DNA from: Macrotis lagotis | Taxonomy: Eukaryota > Chordata > Mammalia > Peramelemorphia > Peramelidae | DNA: 64,000 bases | Assembly: GCF_037893015.1 (NCBI RefSeq) | Contig: NC_133664.1 | Coordinates: 128,518,254 to 128,582,253 of the forward strand | Reading direction: 5' to 3' | Shown here: positions 1 to 12,239 of the stretch, one piece after another | Position numbering within the stretch: the first letter of the stretch is position 1 | Layout of the letters: every line of letters starts with the position of its first letter | Notes under the pieces: generated by a model | The model's database searches: none | The model's input: the letters and a program-made list of their open reading frames with translations, nothing else | Told to the model about the DNA's origin: nothing | Made by a program: the position numbers and the translations under genes

Positions 1-71
1 ACATCCCTTCCAACAATGATCATTATCCTTCCTGGTTATACTGGCCAATCTGAGAGGTGTGAGGTGGTACC

Positions 72-3000
72 TCAGTGAAGCTTTAATTTGCATTTCTCTA
101 ATAATGATTTAGAGCATTTTTTCATATGGCTATGGATTGCTTTGATCTCCTCATCTGTAAATTGCCTTTGCATATCCTTTGACCATTTGTCAATTGGGGA
201 ATGGCTTTTTGTTTTAAAAATATGACTCAGTTCTCTGTATATTTTAGAAATGAGTCCTTTGTCAGAATCATTAGTTGTAAAGATTGTTTCCCAATTTACT
301 ACTTTTCTTTTGATCTTGATTACATTGGTTTTATCTGTGCAAAAGCTTTTTAATTTAATGTAATTGAAATCATCTAATTGGTTTTTAGTGATGTTCTCCA
401 ACTCTTCCTTAGTCACAAACTGTTCCCCTTTCCATAGATCTGACAGGTAGACTAGTCCTTGATCTTCTAATTTGCTTATAGTATTGTTTTTTATGTCTAT
501 GTCCTGTAACCATTTGGATCTTATCTTGGTAAAGGGTGTGAGGTGTTGGTTTAATCTAAGTTTCTTCCATACTAACTTCCAATTATCCCAGCAGTTTTTA
601 TCAAAGAGGGAGTTTTTATCCCTGTGGCCTGACTCTTTGGGTTTATCAAACAGCAGATTACTATAATCCTCTCCTGTTTTTACACCTAGTCTATTCCACT
701 GGTCCACCACTTTATTTCTTAGCCAATACCAAACGGTTTTGATGACTGATGCTTTATAATATAATTTTAGATTGGGTAGTGCTAAGCCACCTTTGCATTT
801 TTTTTCATTAAGGTCCTGGCAATTCTTGACTTTTTATTTCTCCATATGAATTTACTTACAGTTTTTTCTAACTCATTAAAATAATTTTTTGGAATTTTGA
901 TTGGTAGGGCACTAAACAGATAGTTTAGTTTTGGTAGAATTGTCATTTTTATTATATTAGCTCTCCCTATCCATGAGCAATTGATATTTGCCCAGTTATT
1001 TAAATCTGATTTAATTTGTGTGAGAAGTGTTTTATAATTGTTTTCAAAAAGATTCTGAGTCTGTCTTGGCAAATAGACTCCCAAGTATTTTACACTGTCT
1101 GAGGTTACTTTGGGATTTCTCTTTCTAGCTCTTCCTGCTGTTTCTTGCTAGACATGTATAGGAAAGTTGAGGATTTATGGGGGTTTATTTTATAACCTGC
1201 AACTTTGCTAAAATTGCTAATTGTTTCCAGTAGTTTTTTAGATGATTTCTTGGGATTCTCTAGGTAGACCATCATGTCATCTGCGAATAGTGAGTTTTGT
1301 CTCTTCCTTCCCAGTTCTAATTCCTTTAATTTCTTTTTCTTCTCTAATTGCTGATGCTAACATTTCTAATACAATATTGAATAGTAGTGGTGATAATGGG
1401 CACCCTTGTTTAACCCCTGATCTTATTGGGAATGCCTCTAGCCTCTCCCCATTGAATATAATGCTTGTTGATGGTTTCAGATAGATACTGCTAATTATTT
1501 TAAGGAACAGTCCATTTATTCCTACACTCTCTAGTGTTTTTAATAGGAATGGATGCTGTATTTTGTCAAAAGCTTTTTCAGCATCTATTGATATGATCGT
1601 ACGGTTTCTGATAGGTTTGTTATTGATATAATTGAGTATACTAACAGTTTTCCTAATATTGAACCAACCCTGCATTCCTGGAATAAATCCTACTTGATCA
1701 TAATGTATTATCCTAGTGATGACTTGTTGTAGTCGTTTTGCTAAGATTTTATTTAAGATTTTTTGCATCTATATTCATCACAGACATAGCTCTATAATTC
1801 TTTCTCTGTTTTAACTCTTCCTGGTTTAGGTAACAGTACCATATTGGTTTCATAGAAAGAGTTAGGCAGAGTTCCATCTTTCCCTATTTTTCCAAAGAGT
1901 TTATATAGGATTGGAACCAATTGTTCCTTAAATGTTTGGTAGAATTCACTTGTGAATCCATCAGGCCCTGGAGATTTTTTTTAGGGAGTTCACTAATGGC
2001 TTGTTGAATTTATTTTTCTGAGACAGGGTTGTTCAGGTATTTAATCTCTTCTTCATTTAACCTGGGCAACTTATATTTTTGTAAATATTCATCCATTTCA
2101 CTTAGATTATCAAATTTATTGGCATAAAGTTGGGCAAAATAATTTCAAATTATTACTTTAATTTCCTCCTCATTGGTGGTGAGTTCACCTTTTTCATTTA
2201 TAATACTAGCAATTTGGTTTTCTTCTTTTTTTTTAGTCAAATTGACAAGAGGTTTATCAATTTTATTGGTTTTTTCATAATACCAACTTTTGGTTTTATT
2301 TATTAATTCAATAGTTTTTTTGCTTTCAATTTTATTAATTTCTCCTTTAATTTTTAAAATTTGTAATTTGGTATTTGATTGGGGATTTTTGATTTGTTCT
2401 TTCTCTAATTTTTTTAGTTGCATGTTTAGTTCATTGATTTCCTCTTTCTCCAATTTATTCATATAAGCATTTAGAACTATAATATATCCCCTGAGAGTTG
2501 CTTTGAATGAATCCCATAGTTTTGGTATGTTGTTTCATTATTATCATTATCTAGGATAAAATGGTTAATTGTTTCTATAATTTGTTTTTTGGTCCACTCA
2601 TTTTTTAAAATGAGGTTATTCAGTTTCCAATTTGTTCTGGGTCTATATCTCCTTGGCCCAGTATTGCATATGACTTTTATTGCATTGTGATCTGAGAAAG
2701 ATGTATTCACTTTTTCTGCCTTTCTGCATTTGATCATTAGGTTTTTATGGCCTAGTACATGGTCAATTTTTGTATAAGTTCCATGTACTGCAGAGAAAAA
2801 GGTATATTCCTTTCTATCCCCATTCAGTTTCCTCTATAAGTCTACCATATCTAATTTTTCTAACAATCTATTTACCTCCCTAATTTCTTTCTTGTTTGTT
2901 TTATGATTTGATTTATCTAGATCTGATAGCGGGAGGTTGAGGTCTCCTACTAGTAGAGTTTTGCTGTCTATGTCTTCCTGTAATTCTTTCAGCTTCTCCT

Positions 3001-3340
3001 CTAAGAATTTGGGTGCTGTCCCACTGGGTGCATATATATTCAATATTGAAATGACTTTATTGTCTATGGTACCTTTTAGGAGGATAAAATTTCCTTCCTT
3101 ATCTCTTTTAACACTATCTATTTTTGCTGCTGCTTTGTCTGAGATAAGGATTGCTACCCCTGCTTTTTTTACTTCAGCTGAAGCAAAATATATTTTGCTC
3201 CAACCTTTTACCTTTACTGTATATGTATCTCTCTGCTTCAAATGAGTTTCTTGTAAGCAGCATATTGTAGGATTCTGGTTTTTAACCCACTCTGCTATTT
3301 GCTTACGTTTTAAGGGAGAGTTCATCCCATTCACATTCAA
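72..3340 (-). pseudogene. LINE-1 ORF2 (endonuclease / reverse transcriptase), broken
   Basis: From the N-terminus: endonuclease at 3340-2834 (MNVNGMNSPLKRKQ, CCLQETHL, GDLNLPLS), endonuclease C-terminal part and linker at 2737-2145 (FSDHNAIKV), reverse transcriptase at 1768-1277 ([47 protein letters not shown]), an FADD catalytic box near 1270-1290 in another frame, then 1084-782 (SWIGRANIIKMTILPKLNYL) and the C-terminal region 710-72 (DKGLISKIYREL). Frame changes between these blocks and stops near 2000-2140 make it a dead gene. In life it nicks target DNA and primes reverse transcription. Confidence 0.93.
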
Positions 3341-4155
3341 GGTTATGAATACTTATTCTTTATTGCCCTCTGTGCTATCTTCCCTGTTTTTATTTTCCCC
3401 CTTTCCCCCCTTTTATCCATATTCCCCAGTATTTTGTTTTTGAATACCACTCCCTTCAGTGTGTTTGCCCTCCTATATCACACCCTCCCCTTTCTTTCCC
3501 CTTTCCCTGTTCCCTTCCCTTCCTTTTTTTATTTCCCCTTATTTCCTCCACTTCCCTTCCCTTTCTCTGTACCCCCTCCCCTTTTCCCCTTTTAATTCTT
3601 GAAAGGTTAGATGTTTTATAGGTTAACTGAGTATGTGTAGGTTGACTTTAAGCCAAGTCTGATGAGAAGAAGATTCAGGTGTTTCTCCTCTACTCCCTTC
3701 TTCCCCTCTATTACCATAGGTTTTTTTGTACCTCTTAGTGTAATGAGATTTGTCCCATACAATCCCCTCCCTCCTCCCGTCTCTTTCCTGTCCCCCTTTT
3801 TAGGGAGGTAGTATATTTTTTTTTAGATCATTCTATCTAAGTCATAGAAAATTTTGAGTGTCTGTCCCTTCTAGTTCAGTATATTCTGTTGAATAGAGTC
3901 AAAATTCCTGAGAGTTATTAGAGTCTTTCTCCCCAGTGGAGTTAAATCCAGTTACATCCCATTAGATATCAGTCTCATGGATACGTCATGGATGTCCATC
4001 ATTTCTGGCTAGGTATATTCTCTCTGTTAGAGTTACATTTCTCAGGGTTTATGAGAGTCTCTACCCCACCCCCCCATGCTGGGATGTAGCCAGTTTCAAC
4101 TTGCTGGATTGCATTTTTTTCCTTTTACTGCCCCCCCCCCTTTTTTTTTACGTTT
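3341..4155 (-). other. LINE-1 inter-ORF spacer, purine-rich on the sense strand
   Basis: About 815 bp separate ORF2 from ORF1. On the + strand it is C/T-rich (runs of ccctttcccc at 3390-3600), so the L1 sense strand is A/G-rich. Human L1 has only about 60 bp here. A similar C/T-rich block lies in the copy at 39470-39760. Confidence 0.8.
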
Positions 4156-5191
4156 TCATGTGTTTCTTGAACCTCCTGTTTGATGTCCAAATTTTCTGTT
4201 TAGCTCTGGTCTTTTCATCAGAAATTTTTGGAATTCTTCCATTTTGTTAAATGTCCATCTTTTTCCCTGGAAGAGAAGGCCCAGCTTTGCAGGAAAGTAG
4301 ATTCTTGGCTGCATTCCAAGCTCCCGTGCTCTTCGAAATATCTCGTTCCAGGCCCTTCGATCCCTTAAAGTTGATGCAGCCAGGTCCTGCGTGATCCTTA
4401 CTGTGGCTCCTTGATATTTAAATTGTTTCTTTCTGGCTGCTTGCAGGATTTTCTCTTTTATCTGATAGTTCTGGAGTTTGGCCACAACATTCCTTGGTGT
4501 TTTCATTTTAGGATCTTTTTCTGGTGGGGATCGATGTACTCTTTCAATAACTACTTTGACCTCCGATTCGATGATGTCAGGGCAGTTTTCCATCACTAGA
4601 TCCTGTAATATTAAGTCCTGGCTTTTTTTCTCTTCAATGTTTTCAGGAAGTCCTATAATTTTCAGGTTGCCCCTCCTTGATGTATTCTCGAGGTCAGTGG
4701 TTTTGTTGATGAGGTATTTCACATTTGCTTCTATTTTTTTCTTTTTTTTAATTTTCTTTAACTGACTCTTGCTGTCTCATGGAGTCATTAGTTTCTGTAG
4801 ACTCCATTATTTTTGGGGGGGAGGAGTTTTCTTCATTAACCTTTTCCAATTGGTCAATTCTACTTTTGAAAGAGCTTTCCATTTGACCAATTGAGGTTTT
4901 GAGAGAATTAATTTCTTTTTTGCATTTGCTCATTTGAGGATCTGAGAGAATTATTCTCATTTTGTAATTGTCCAATTCTACTTTCTAAGGTTTTGTTTTC
5001 TTGTTGCAAGGTATTGTCTCCCCCAAATTTTCCAGTTGATTTTTAAACTCCTTCCTTATTTCTTCAAGGAAGTCTTTCTGTGCTGGAGACCAGATTGTAT
5101 TCTCCTCAGATGTTCCAGGTCTCTCTGGGTTGGGGTCTTTCCCTTCCAGGAATTTTTCTATGGATCCACCTTTCCACTGACCCTTCTTCAT
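4156..5191 (-). pseudogene. LINE-1 ORF1 (RNA-binding chaperone), broken
   Basis: Three consecutive frames: the N-terminus (5191-4985, MKKGQWKGGSIEKFLEGKD), a coiled-coil part (4975-4748), and the RRM plus C-terminal domain (4722-4156: NLKIIGLPENIEEKKSQDLI, ERVHRSPPEKDPKMKTPRNV, and KLQNYQIKEKILQAARKKQF). About 345 residues in all, close to the 338 of human ORF1p. At least two frame breaks. Confidence 0.92.
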
Positions 5192-5965
5192 TATGCTAAG
5201 ACCTTGAGTTGGGGGGGGGGCTGGTTCACCTGGGCTTGGGATCTCTAAAGGCTTTACTGAGTACAGTTTCTGTGGCTGGCCAGTAGGAGGTGCTGGTTGC
5301 CCTCTCTGGGGTGTCTGTGACCTTGGATGAGAGGCCTTCTCCCTTTGCTTGAGGGAGGGAATTGGAGCTATTGAATTCTTTTGCCTTCAATCACTGGTGG
5401 GCTTTACCCTGGCCTGAGGTCATTCCTCATCTGGGCTGGTTCTTCTGCTCACACACCTGGGCCTGAGGCAGAAGTAGTTTGCAGTTCTTTGTTTTGCAGG
5501 AGACCTCAGTGCAATGGAGGCGTGGGCTCAGAGTTTCTCAGACCTGAGGAGCCCAGGGATGGTGTCTGCAGCTCTCCTGCACCAGACCTCTCCCCGCAGC
5601 CCCTTCCCCAAGCTCCAGGGGAACAGCACCAACACCAGCGCCTCTGGGACCCAAGCCCCCTTCGTCCAGCCCCACCGCTGATCCAGCAGGTCCGGCTCTC
5701 GGGCCCTCAGACTCCTGGTTCCGATTCAGCTGTTGATCTGGCTGATCTTCCCTTGGAGCTCAGACTCACCCACAGGTACTCAGCCAAGGTTGCTGCGGAA
5801 GACAAATCCTGAGGCAGATTTTCCTTTCCTGGCTTTTCTTTCTGCGTTTTGTGGGTCAGATTTCTTTTAAGAGGTTTGTTTCATGTGATAGATGGGGAAG
5901 AGATCAGGAGACTTTAGAACTGTGCCTGTCTTCTCTCCGCCATCTTGGCTGGAAGTCGAACTCAG
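5192..5965 (-). promoter_or_regulatory. LINE-1 5' UTR with YY1-like site at its start
   Basis: GC- and CpG-richer block upstream of ORF1. Its 5' end carries ccgccatcttggc (5937-5949), i.e. GCCAAGATGGCGG on the L1 sense strand, the YY1 core found at the start of primate L1 too. This suggests the copy is complete at its 5' end. Confidence 0.75.
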
Positions 5966-6049
5966 AGATTTCATTGCTAGTTATTTATCCTCAAGGAGGT
6001 CAAAGAGAGGAAAAAAGTAAGACTCCATATACAGCAAAGTATTTATAGA

Positions 6050-6145
6050 ATCACTTTTTATGGTAATAAAGAACTAAAAACAAAAGAAATACATGCAAAT
6101 CAACTGAGGAATGGTTAAGCAAATTGTGGTACTTCAATATAACAT
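6050..6145. other. No gene seen; short AT-rich junction
   Basis: A-rich sequence between the LINE-1 5' end and a MIR. No recognisable feature. Confidence 0.4.
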
Positions 6146-6300
6146 ATGACCTGGTCATGTCACCTGACTTCTGTCTTAATTTTGTTATCTGTAGAGTGTG
6201 GATAATAAGAACACTTACCTCCTAGGGTTGGATTGTTGTGAGGGTCAAGGACTTTATAATTGTTATTATTGTTATTAGTATGAAATATCACAGCCCAAAA
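6145..6300 (+). repeat. MIR SINE fragment
   Basis: MIR-like core: gtcacctgacttctgtctta, tgttatctgtagagtgtgga, then cctcctagggttggattgt and a MIR-style 3' part. Old and diverged. Confidence 0.7.
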
Positions 6301-6369
6301 CAAATGGTAAATATGATGAAATCAATGATGAAAGGAGATTACCTATGTTCATGATCTTCTTTGTGTGTA

Positions 6370-6620
6370 GAATGGCCTTTTTCCAGTTAGAAGTGCTTTC
6401 TCCCTTTGTTGAATATTCACAGCACTTTGCAACTCATATATTTACCATACTATGTCACCTTTGTATTATTCATGTCGTATCTCCCCTCCCAGACTTATCT
6501 CCCTTACCAGACTAAAAGCAACAAAGCAACTTGAAAGCTGGGGCCATGTCTTTTTCACATTTATATTCTCTCATACATAGTATGTTGCCATTAAGCATTT
6601 AATGAATTAATGAATATTAG
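6370..6620 (+). repeat. L2 3' end
   Basis: Diverged L2 3' end: ctggggccatgtctttttca, then agcatttaatgaattaatga at the tail, matching the usual L2 ending with short TGAA-type repeats. Confidence 0.7.
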
Positions 6621-6634
6621 ATTAGCTATAATAG

Positions 6635-6795
6635 AAAGAGGGTCAAGATTTGCAATCAGAAGATCTTTGTTCTTCATTATCTATGTGACTTCAAGCAAGT
6701 CACTTAACCTCTCTGGGCCTTTATTTCATCTGTAAAATAGGAGTAGAGCTAAATGACCTTTATAAATCTTTTCCAATTCTGCATAAATGATCCCA
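6635..6795 (+). repeat. MIR SINE
   Basis: Clear MIR core: gcaagtcacttaacctctct, tcatctgtaaaataggagta, then a MIR tail. Confidence 0.85.
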
Positions 6796-6799
6796 CCTA

Positions 6800-8055
6800 G
6801 TACATTTGATCTCAATAAGTGTAAGTGGAGTTCCATTTCCCATCTCAGTTGATTTAGATGTAGTCATACACAGTGAGGTTTTAATATATAAATAGAGCAT
6901 CTATTATATAATCCCCTTTTTTAGAGTCAAATTCTTCTCCAATTGGTGAAAACGGAGATATCAGGAGTGACTGAACAAGCAAGTTCACCTCGGGGGCTTT
7001 TAATAGCTATGTGAATTTTAGGACCAATTCCATAACAAAGTTGGAAGCAGTTATGGAAAGAGATACTTTCACAAAGGGCAGAATGGACAGTGAGATGATT
7101 TTCTTATCTCTTCCCTTCTTTGACTAAGTCATCAAGGCCTATATCAGTAGAACATCCAGTAGGTAGTAGAGGCAAATATTCCAGATAAAGACGAAGAAAA
7201 AGTCAGCTGAGAGAGGAAGCAATGTCAAAGAGCATGGTCCTATACCATACCGAAGATAGCTGCTAGCTGGCTATGGATTCAAGTTGAGTATCCTGCCTCA
7301 CAATGATGCCACATCCAAGAATAGTTGGGTGAGTACCTTACAACAAGAAGATTTCAGGGTCCTATAGTCTTAGGAATTGTGAATTATCTTTGACACATTT
7401 TCCCAGTTATATGTATCATGCCTCTTGCATTTAAATTTGAGTGAAATCTTGTTGAGACTATATTTGTGGGAGAATGCCATAGATTTTGAGGGGAAATGTT
7501 TTGTAGCAACTGAACTGACTCTGTAATCTTTTTAAATGTCTTTATTAAATGCAAATTAACCCTGCTTGCTCATAGGACCTCATAAACTGCTGTGGTGGAA
7601 TTAATTACCCTCTTGATTACCTTTAGAACTTGCAATAGTAGCTAGTTGGGTAGTAGTACCAAAAGCGACTGTATAAATATTATGAACTTTTTTTTTGTAG
7701 TCTGAATATGGCAACTGAAGTCCCCTGAAAGGAGTTCATAATAAGGAAATTCCCTGTTCTATCATTTATCCTGAGTCAAGTAGTCAATATGTCTTCAAAG
7801 GTGGGATTTGAGCTTGTCTTTTTGCCTCTGAGGCCAGCTTTCTATCTACTCCATTGCCTTTCTAGTTTTCCTTTAAATGAACAATACTGCATTTTGCTTT
7901 CTTGGAAAGGATCTTTTTGTGATTATAGCACTGTTTTTCATTGCAAGGATGATTTTTCTATGGAACAAATTTTTCTACACATTTTCCTCAAGATCACAGA
8001 AAGAATGGCATGGGTTTGGTTTGTATCTCTAGAACTTAACACAAGGCTATAATTC
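6800..8055. other. Unassigned stretch, no gene supported
   Basis: No repeat family recognised and no convincing exon. A short tetraspanin-like reading (7576-7626) after an acceptor-like cag was considered and dropped. Confidence 0.4.
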
Positions 8056-8059
8056 TTTA

Positions 8060-8550
8060 TTGATTGATTGGCTGCCTACTCTCATGTTTCCCATGGGTTA
8101 CATGAGAGTTTGTTTTATGACATTGTTCTGGAATAAAGGAGTCCTTCCTAGGGACAGAGTGTCCCTGTAAATCCTTGCTTTCTGTGACTGCTTCCTCAGC
8201 TCCCTGAAGATTCAATCCTTGTTTAGGAAGATCCACAGAACAGATGCTGAAAATAACCTGTGGAAAGAATGAGAGTCAATTCAATACAAAGCTTTATTGG
8301 CAAGCAATAGGTTAGAGGGAGAAGGGGGAAAAGGAGGTGATCTGATATATATAACTCAGACATGCATCCTATGTCTATCTCATATAAGGATGGCACTGCT
8401 TTGGGGACACAGACATGGATTCATTCAGCTGGAAAAGTGTGCTCCAGGGAACCTTTCTGAGAATGGGACCCTTATACCTTGATTTTGGTGGACACTGGAG
8501 CTGGCCACTTTAGGAGATATACAGAAAAACCAAGATAAAAAAATTGTGGC
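8060..8550 (-). mobile_element. Possible fossil LTR, antisense
   Basis: The minus strand carries cttgccaataaagctttgta (around 8288-8307), like the polyadenylation region of retroviral LTRs, with GC-richer flanks. No clear termini or target duplication. May be another repeat class. Confidence 0.25.
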
Positions 8551-9044
8551 TTATGAATATAAAGGACAGTTGTTATTTTTGGATACTGTTGCACTAATCT
8601 TAAAAATATTCTTTCATGATTTATAAACTAATCTCCCTTAACAGGAAACAGTCATGGTGGTCTCAAGATACCTAATCTTATAATAGAACTTAAGGAGAAT
8701 CTCATACACCATCAAGTTTTCAAGACTAAAAGGATCAAGAAATGCATAGTCAAAGTGAAAGGAAAATAAATTTTTTAGCATGTTAAGGCTATTTGGACTG
8801 ATGGGACCTGTATCTTCTGAGGTTTGAGGCTAGGTTTTCACAGTTTTTAGCTTCATTTGCACAAAGTGAACCGATGGTATTCTGTGACAGAAAGGAATGG
8901 GGAAGTGATGAAGTTTTGGAGTCTTAGGAGTTATTCAAGGCCAAGTTTGTTCCTGTTGAAAATAAATTTCTTTGTGGTGAATCTTATTAGAACTCTCTGT
9001 TTTGGTGGGGAAATATCTAAAATGGTGGAAGTTTCCTTTAAGAT
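8551..9044. other. Unassigned stretch
   Basis: AT-rich DNA with no recognised repeat or exon. Confidence 0.4.
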
Positions 9045-9055
9045 AGAATCATTCT

Positions 9056-9209
9056 GGGGGGCAACTAGGTGGTACAGTGGAGAGAGCACCAGCCCTGGAG
9101 TCAGGAGGATCTGAGTTCAAATTCAACCCAAGACACTTAACAATTGTCTAGCTGTGTGATCTTGGCCAAATCACTTAATCCTATTGCCTTAAATAAAAAA
9201 ATTTGAAAA
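9056..9209 (+). repeat. WSINE1-type tRNA SINE
   Basis: SINE head gcaactaggtggtacagtgg to an A-rich tail, flanked by a perfect 11-bp target duplication agaatcattct (9045-9055 and 9210-9220). Confidence 0.93.
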
Positions 9210-9389
9210 AGAATCATTCTTGTTTGTCTGGTTGTCATTAACAAATATTCCATTTTTTTTGGTGTTCATTCAAAACCTTGAACTTCATGTAGGGAAGGAC
9301 TCTTAAAACACATAATAGTCATGTTCATTCCAAGTTACAAAGAATTAGAAAGGAAGTTAGCTATATTGAAATAAAGTTATCAAGAAAGA

Positions 9390-9605
9390 GTGCTAGGTGG
9401 ATAGAGTGCTGAACCTGGAGCTGGGAAAAAAAATCATCTTTTTAAGTTTAAATTTGGCTTCATATATTTACTAGGTGTATGCCCCTGGGCAAGTTTGTCT
9501 CAGTTTCCTCATCTGAAAAATAAACTAGAGAAGGAAACAGCAAAGTAATCCAGTATCCTGGCCAAGAAAATCTCAAACTGGGGTCATGAAGAATCAGACA
9601 CAACC
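9390..9605 (+). repeat. tRNA-derived SINE with RTE/BovB-like tail
   Basis: The tRNA-like head is followed by ctcagtttcctcatctgaaa and ends ggggtcatgaagaatcagac acaacc...aactgaacaaca. That ending resembles the 3' end of RTE/BovB elements, so this family was probably mobilised by an RTE and not by L1. Confidence 0.7.
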
Positions 9606-10181
9606 AAAACAACTGAACAACATCAAAGTTATCAAAAATATATTAAGGGAAAAAAGTACATATCTGAGGTTAAGAACCTCTGCCAAATGCTTTTCAGAAC
9701 ATGATGCAATAAAAATTACATGTAATAAAGGAACATGGAAAGATAAACCAAAAATTAATTGGAAAACAAATAACCTAATTTTAAAGAATGAGTGGATTAA
9801 ACAACCAATCATAGAAATAACAATTTCATCCAGGAAAATGACAATGAGACATCATACCAAAATTTATAAGATGCATCCAAATCACTTTTTTAGTGGAAAT
9901 TTTGTATCTCTAAATGGTTATATGAATAAAATAGAGAAAGAGAAGATCAATGAATTGGGCATGCAACTTAAAAAGCAAGAAAAAGAACAAATTAAAAATC
10001 CCCAATTAAATACCAAGTTAAAAATTATGAAAATCTAAGGAGAAATTAATAAAATCGAAAATGAGAAAGTCACTGATCTAATTGATTTTATGGAAAAAAA
10101 CACCAATAAAATAGATAAGCCTTTAGTTAATCTGATTTAAAAAAGAAAGAAAAGGACTAATAATTAAAACTGAGTTGGAAG

Positions 10182-10337
10182 GGGGTGGCCTAGGTGGTGC
10201 AGTGGACTGGCCCTGGAGTCAGAAGTACCTGAGTTCAAATCTGGCCTCAGACACTTAATAATTACCTAGCTGTGTGGCCTTGGGCAAGCCACTTAACCCC
10301 ATTGCCTTGCAAAAACCTAAAAAAACAAAACCAACTG
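10182..10337 (+). repeat. WSINE1-type SINE inside LINE-1
   Basis: From ggggtggcctaggtggtgca to an A-rich tail, flanked by near-identical aactgagttgg / aactgaattgg. It splits the sense LINE-1. Confidence 0.92.
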
Positions 10338-12239
10338 AATTGGTTTTATGAAAAAAAAATAGATAAATCTTTAGTTAATCTGATTAAAGAAAGGAAAAAA
10401 AAGACCTAGTTACTAGTGTCAAAAATGAAAAGACTGTAGTTTGGAACTGTTTTGCTTAACTTTAGTCAATAAAAATATAAGCTATCTGTTTTAACAGAAG
10501 AGGAAATAAAATAATTAAATAACTCCATTTCAGAAAAAGAAATTGAAGAAACCAGCAGTAAACTCCCTAAGGAAAAAAAATCTCCAGGTCCAGATGGATT
10601 TATAAGTGAATTCCACCAAACATTTAAGGCATAATTAATTCCAATTCTATAGAAACTATTTTAAGAAAATAGGAGAAGAGATTCTTCCAAATTCCTTTTG
10701 ATTTAGAAACCAGTATGGTGTAGATACCTAAACCAGGAAGAGCCAAATAGAATTACAGAATTATAAACATTGATGCAAAAATCTTGGCAAAGGGATTACA
10801 AGTCATTATTAGGATAATACACTATGATCAGATAGGATTTATATTTGTTAGGCAATGTTGGTTCAATATTAGAAAAACACTCAACATAATTGAACAATAA
10901 CAAAACAAGGAGAAATCATAATTATCTTAATAGATGCTAAAAAAACCTTTAAAAAAATACATCATCCCCCTATTAAAAAACAAGAGATAATAGGAATAAA
11001 TGGAGATTTCCTTAAAATAAAAAGTATCTATCTAAAGTCATCAATAAACATAAAAAATGGGAATAAACTAGGAGCATTTCTAATATGATCAAGAGTGAAA
11101 CAAGGATATACATAATTACCACCACTTTTCAATATAGTATTAGAAATGTTAACTTTAACGATAAGAGAAGGAAAAAGAAATTGCAGGACCTGGAATTGGT
11201 AGTAAAGAACCAAAACTTTCACTCTGCAAATGATATGATGGTACACTTAGAGAATCTTAGAAAATTAATTTAAAAACTGGAAACAATTAACTTTAGCAAA
11301 GTAGCAGGATATAAAATAAACTCACATAAATCATCACATTTGTAAATATGAAAATTAAAGTACAGGGGCAAATGATAGAAAAAAAGAAATTCCATTTAAA
11401 GTAATTAAGGACAACATAAAATGTGTGGGAATACACTCCTGAGACAAACCCAGAAACTATGAACACAATTACAAGATACTATTCACACAAATAAAGTCAG
11501 ATGTAAATAACTGGAAAAATGCTAAATGCTCATGGTTAGGCAGAGCTAATATAATAAAAATAACAATTTTACCCAAATTAAATTACTTATTCAGTGCCAT
11601 ACTAATCAAACTCCCTCAAAAACTACTTTACAGAGATAGGAAAAAATAGTAACAAAATTCATTTGGAGCAACAAAGATCAAGAATATCAAGGGAATGGAT
11701 GAAAAAAATGCACAAGAATGAGGTCTGGCTGTATCAGATCTAAAACTATACTATTAAGTGACAGTCATCAAAACTACATGGTACTGGTTAAGAAATAGTA
11801 ATAGACCAGTGGATTCGAATAGGAACAAAAAAAAGAAACAGTAGTAAATGATATAGTAATCTACTGTCTGACAAACCCAAAGACATTATTAGCTTCTGGG
11901 ATAAGAACTCACTATTTGACAAAAACCATTGGGAAAACTGGAAAAAAGTATGATAAAAATTAGGCATAGACCCACATCTCTTGCCCTGTACCAAGGTCAA
12001 AAATGGATACATGATTTAAACATAAATGACAATACCATAGATCAATTAACAGATCAAGAAATACTCTATCTTTTGGATCTAGGGGAGACATTTATGACCA
12101 AACAAGAGATACATTATAAATTGAAAAATGGATGATTTTGACAATATCAAAAAAGGTTTTGCATTAAATAACCCAATGTAGCCAAGATTAGAAGGAAAAC
12201 AGAAACAGCTAGTGTTTCTGATAAAGGACTCATTTCTTA

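Larger units (their letters stand above)
1..5965 (-). mobile_element. LINE-1, nearly full length, antisense (3' end beyond window)
   Basis: On the minus strand from high to low coordinates: 5' UTR (about 5960-5192), ORF1 (5191-4156), a long spacer, and ORF2 (3340 to the window start). Endonuclease, reverse transcriptase and C-terminal domains are recognisable by similarity to human L1. The 3' UTR and poly-A tail lie outside. ORF2 is broken by several stops or frame changes, so this copy is not active, but it is the best preserved LINE-1 here. Confidence 0.95.

Noticed and set aside
5381-5812. 143-codon sense frame
   Set aside because: Antisense shadow of the GC-rich LINE-1 5' UTR.
7576-7626. 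Tetraspanin-like peptide DLINCCGGINYPLDYL after an acceptor-like catag
   Set aside because: Only 16 codons, then a stop; no other tetraspanin exon nearby. CCG plus Asn is too little to call a gene or pseudogene.
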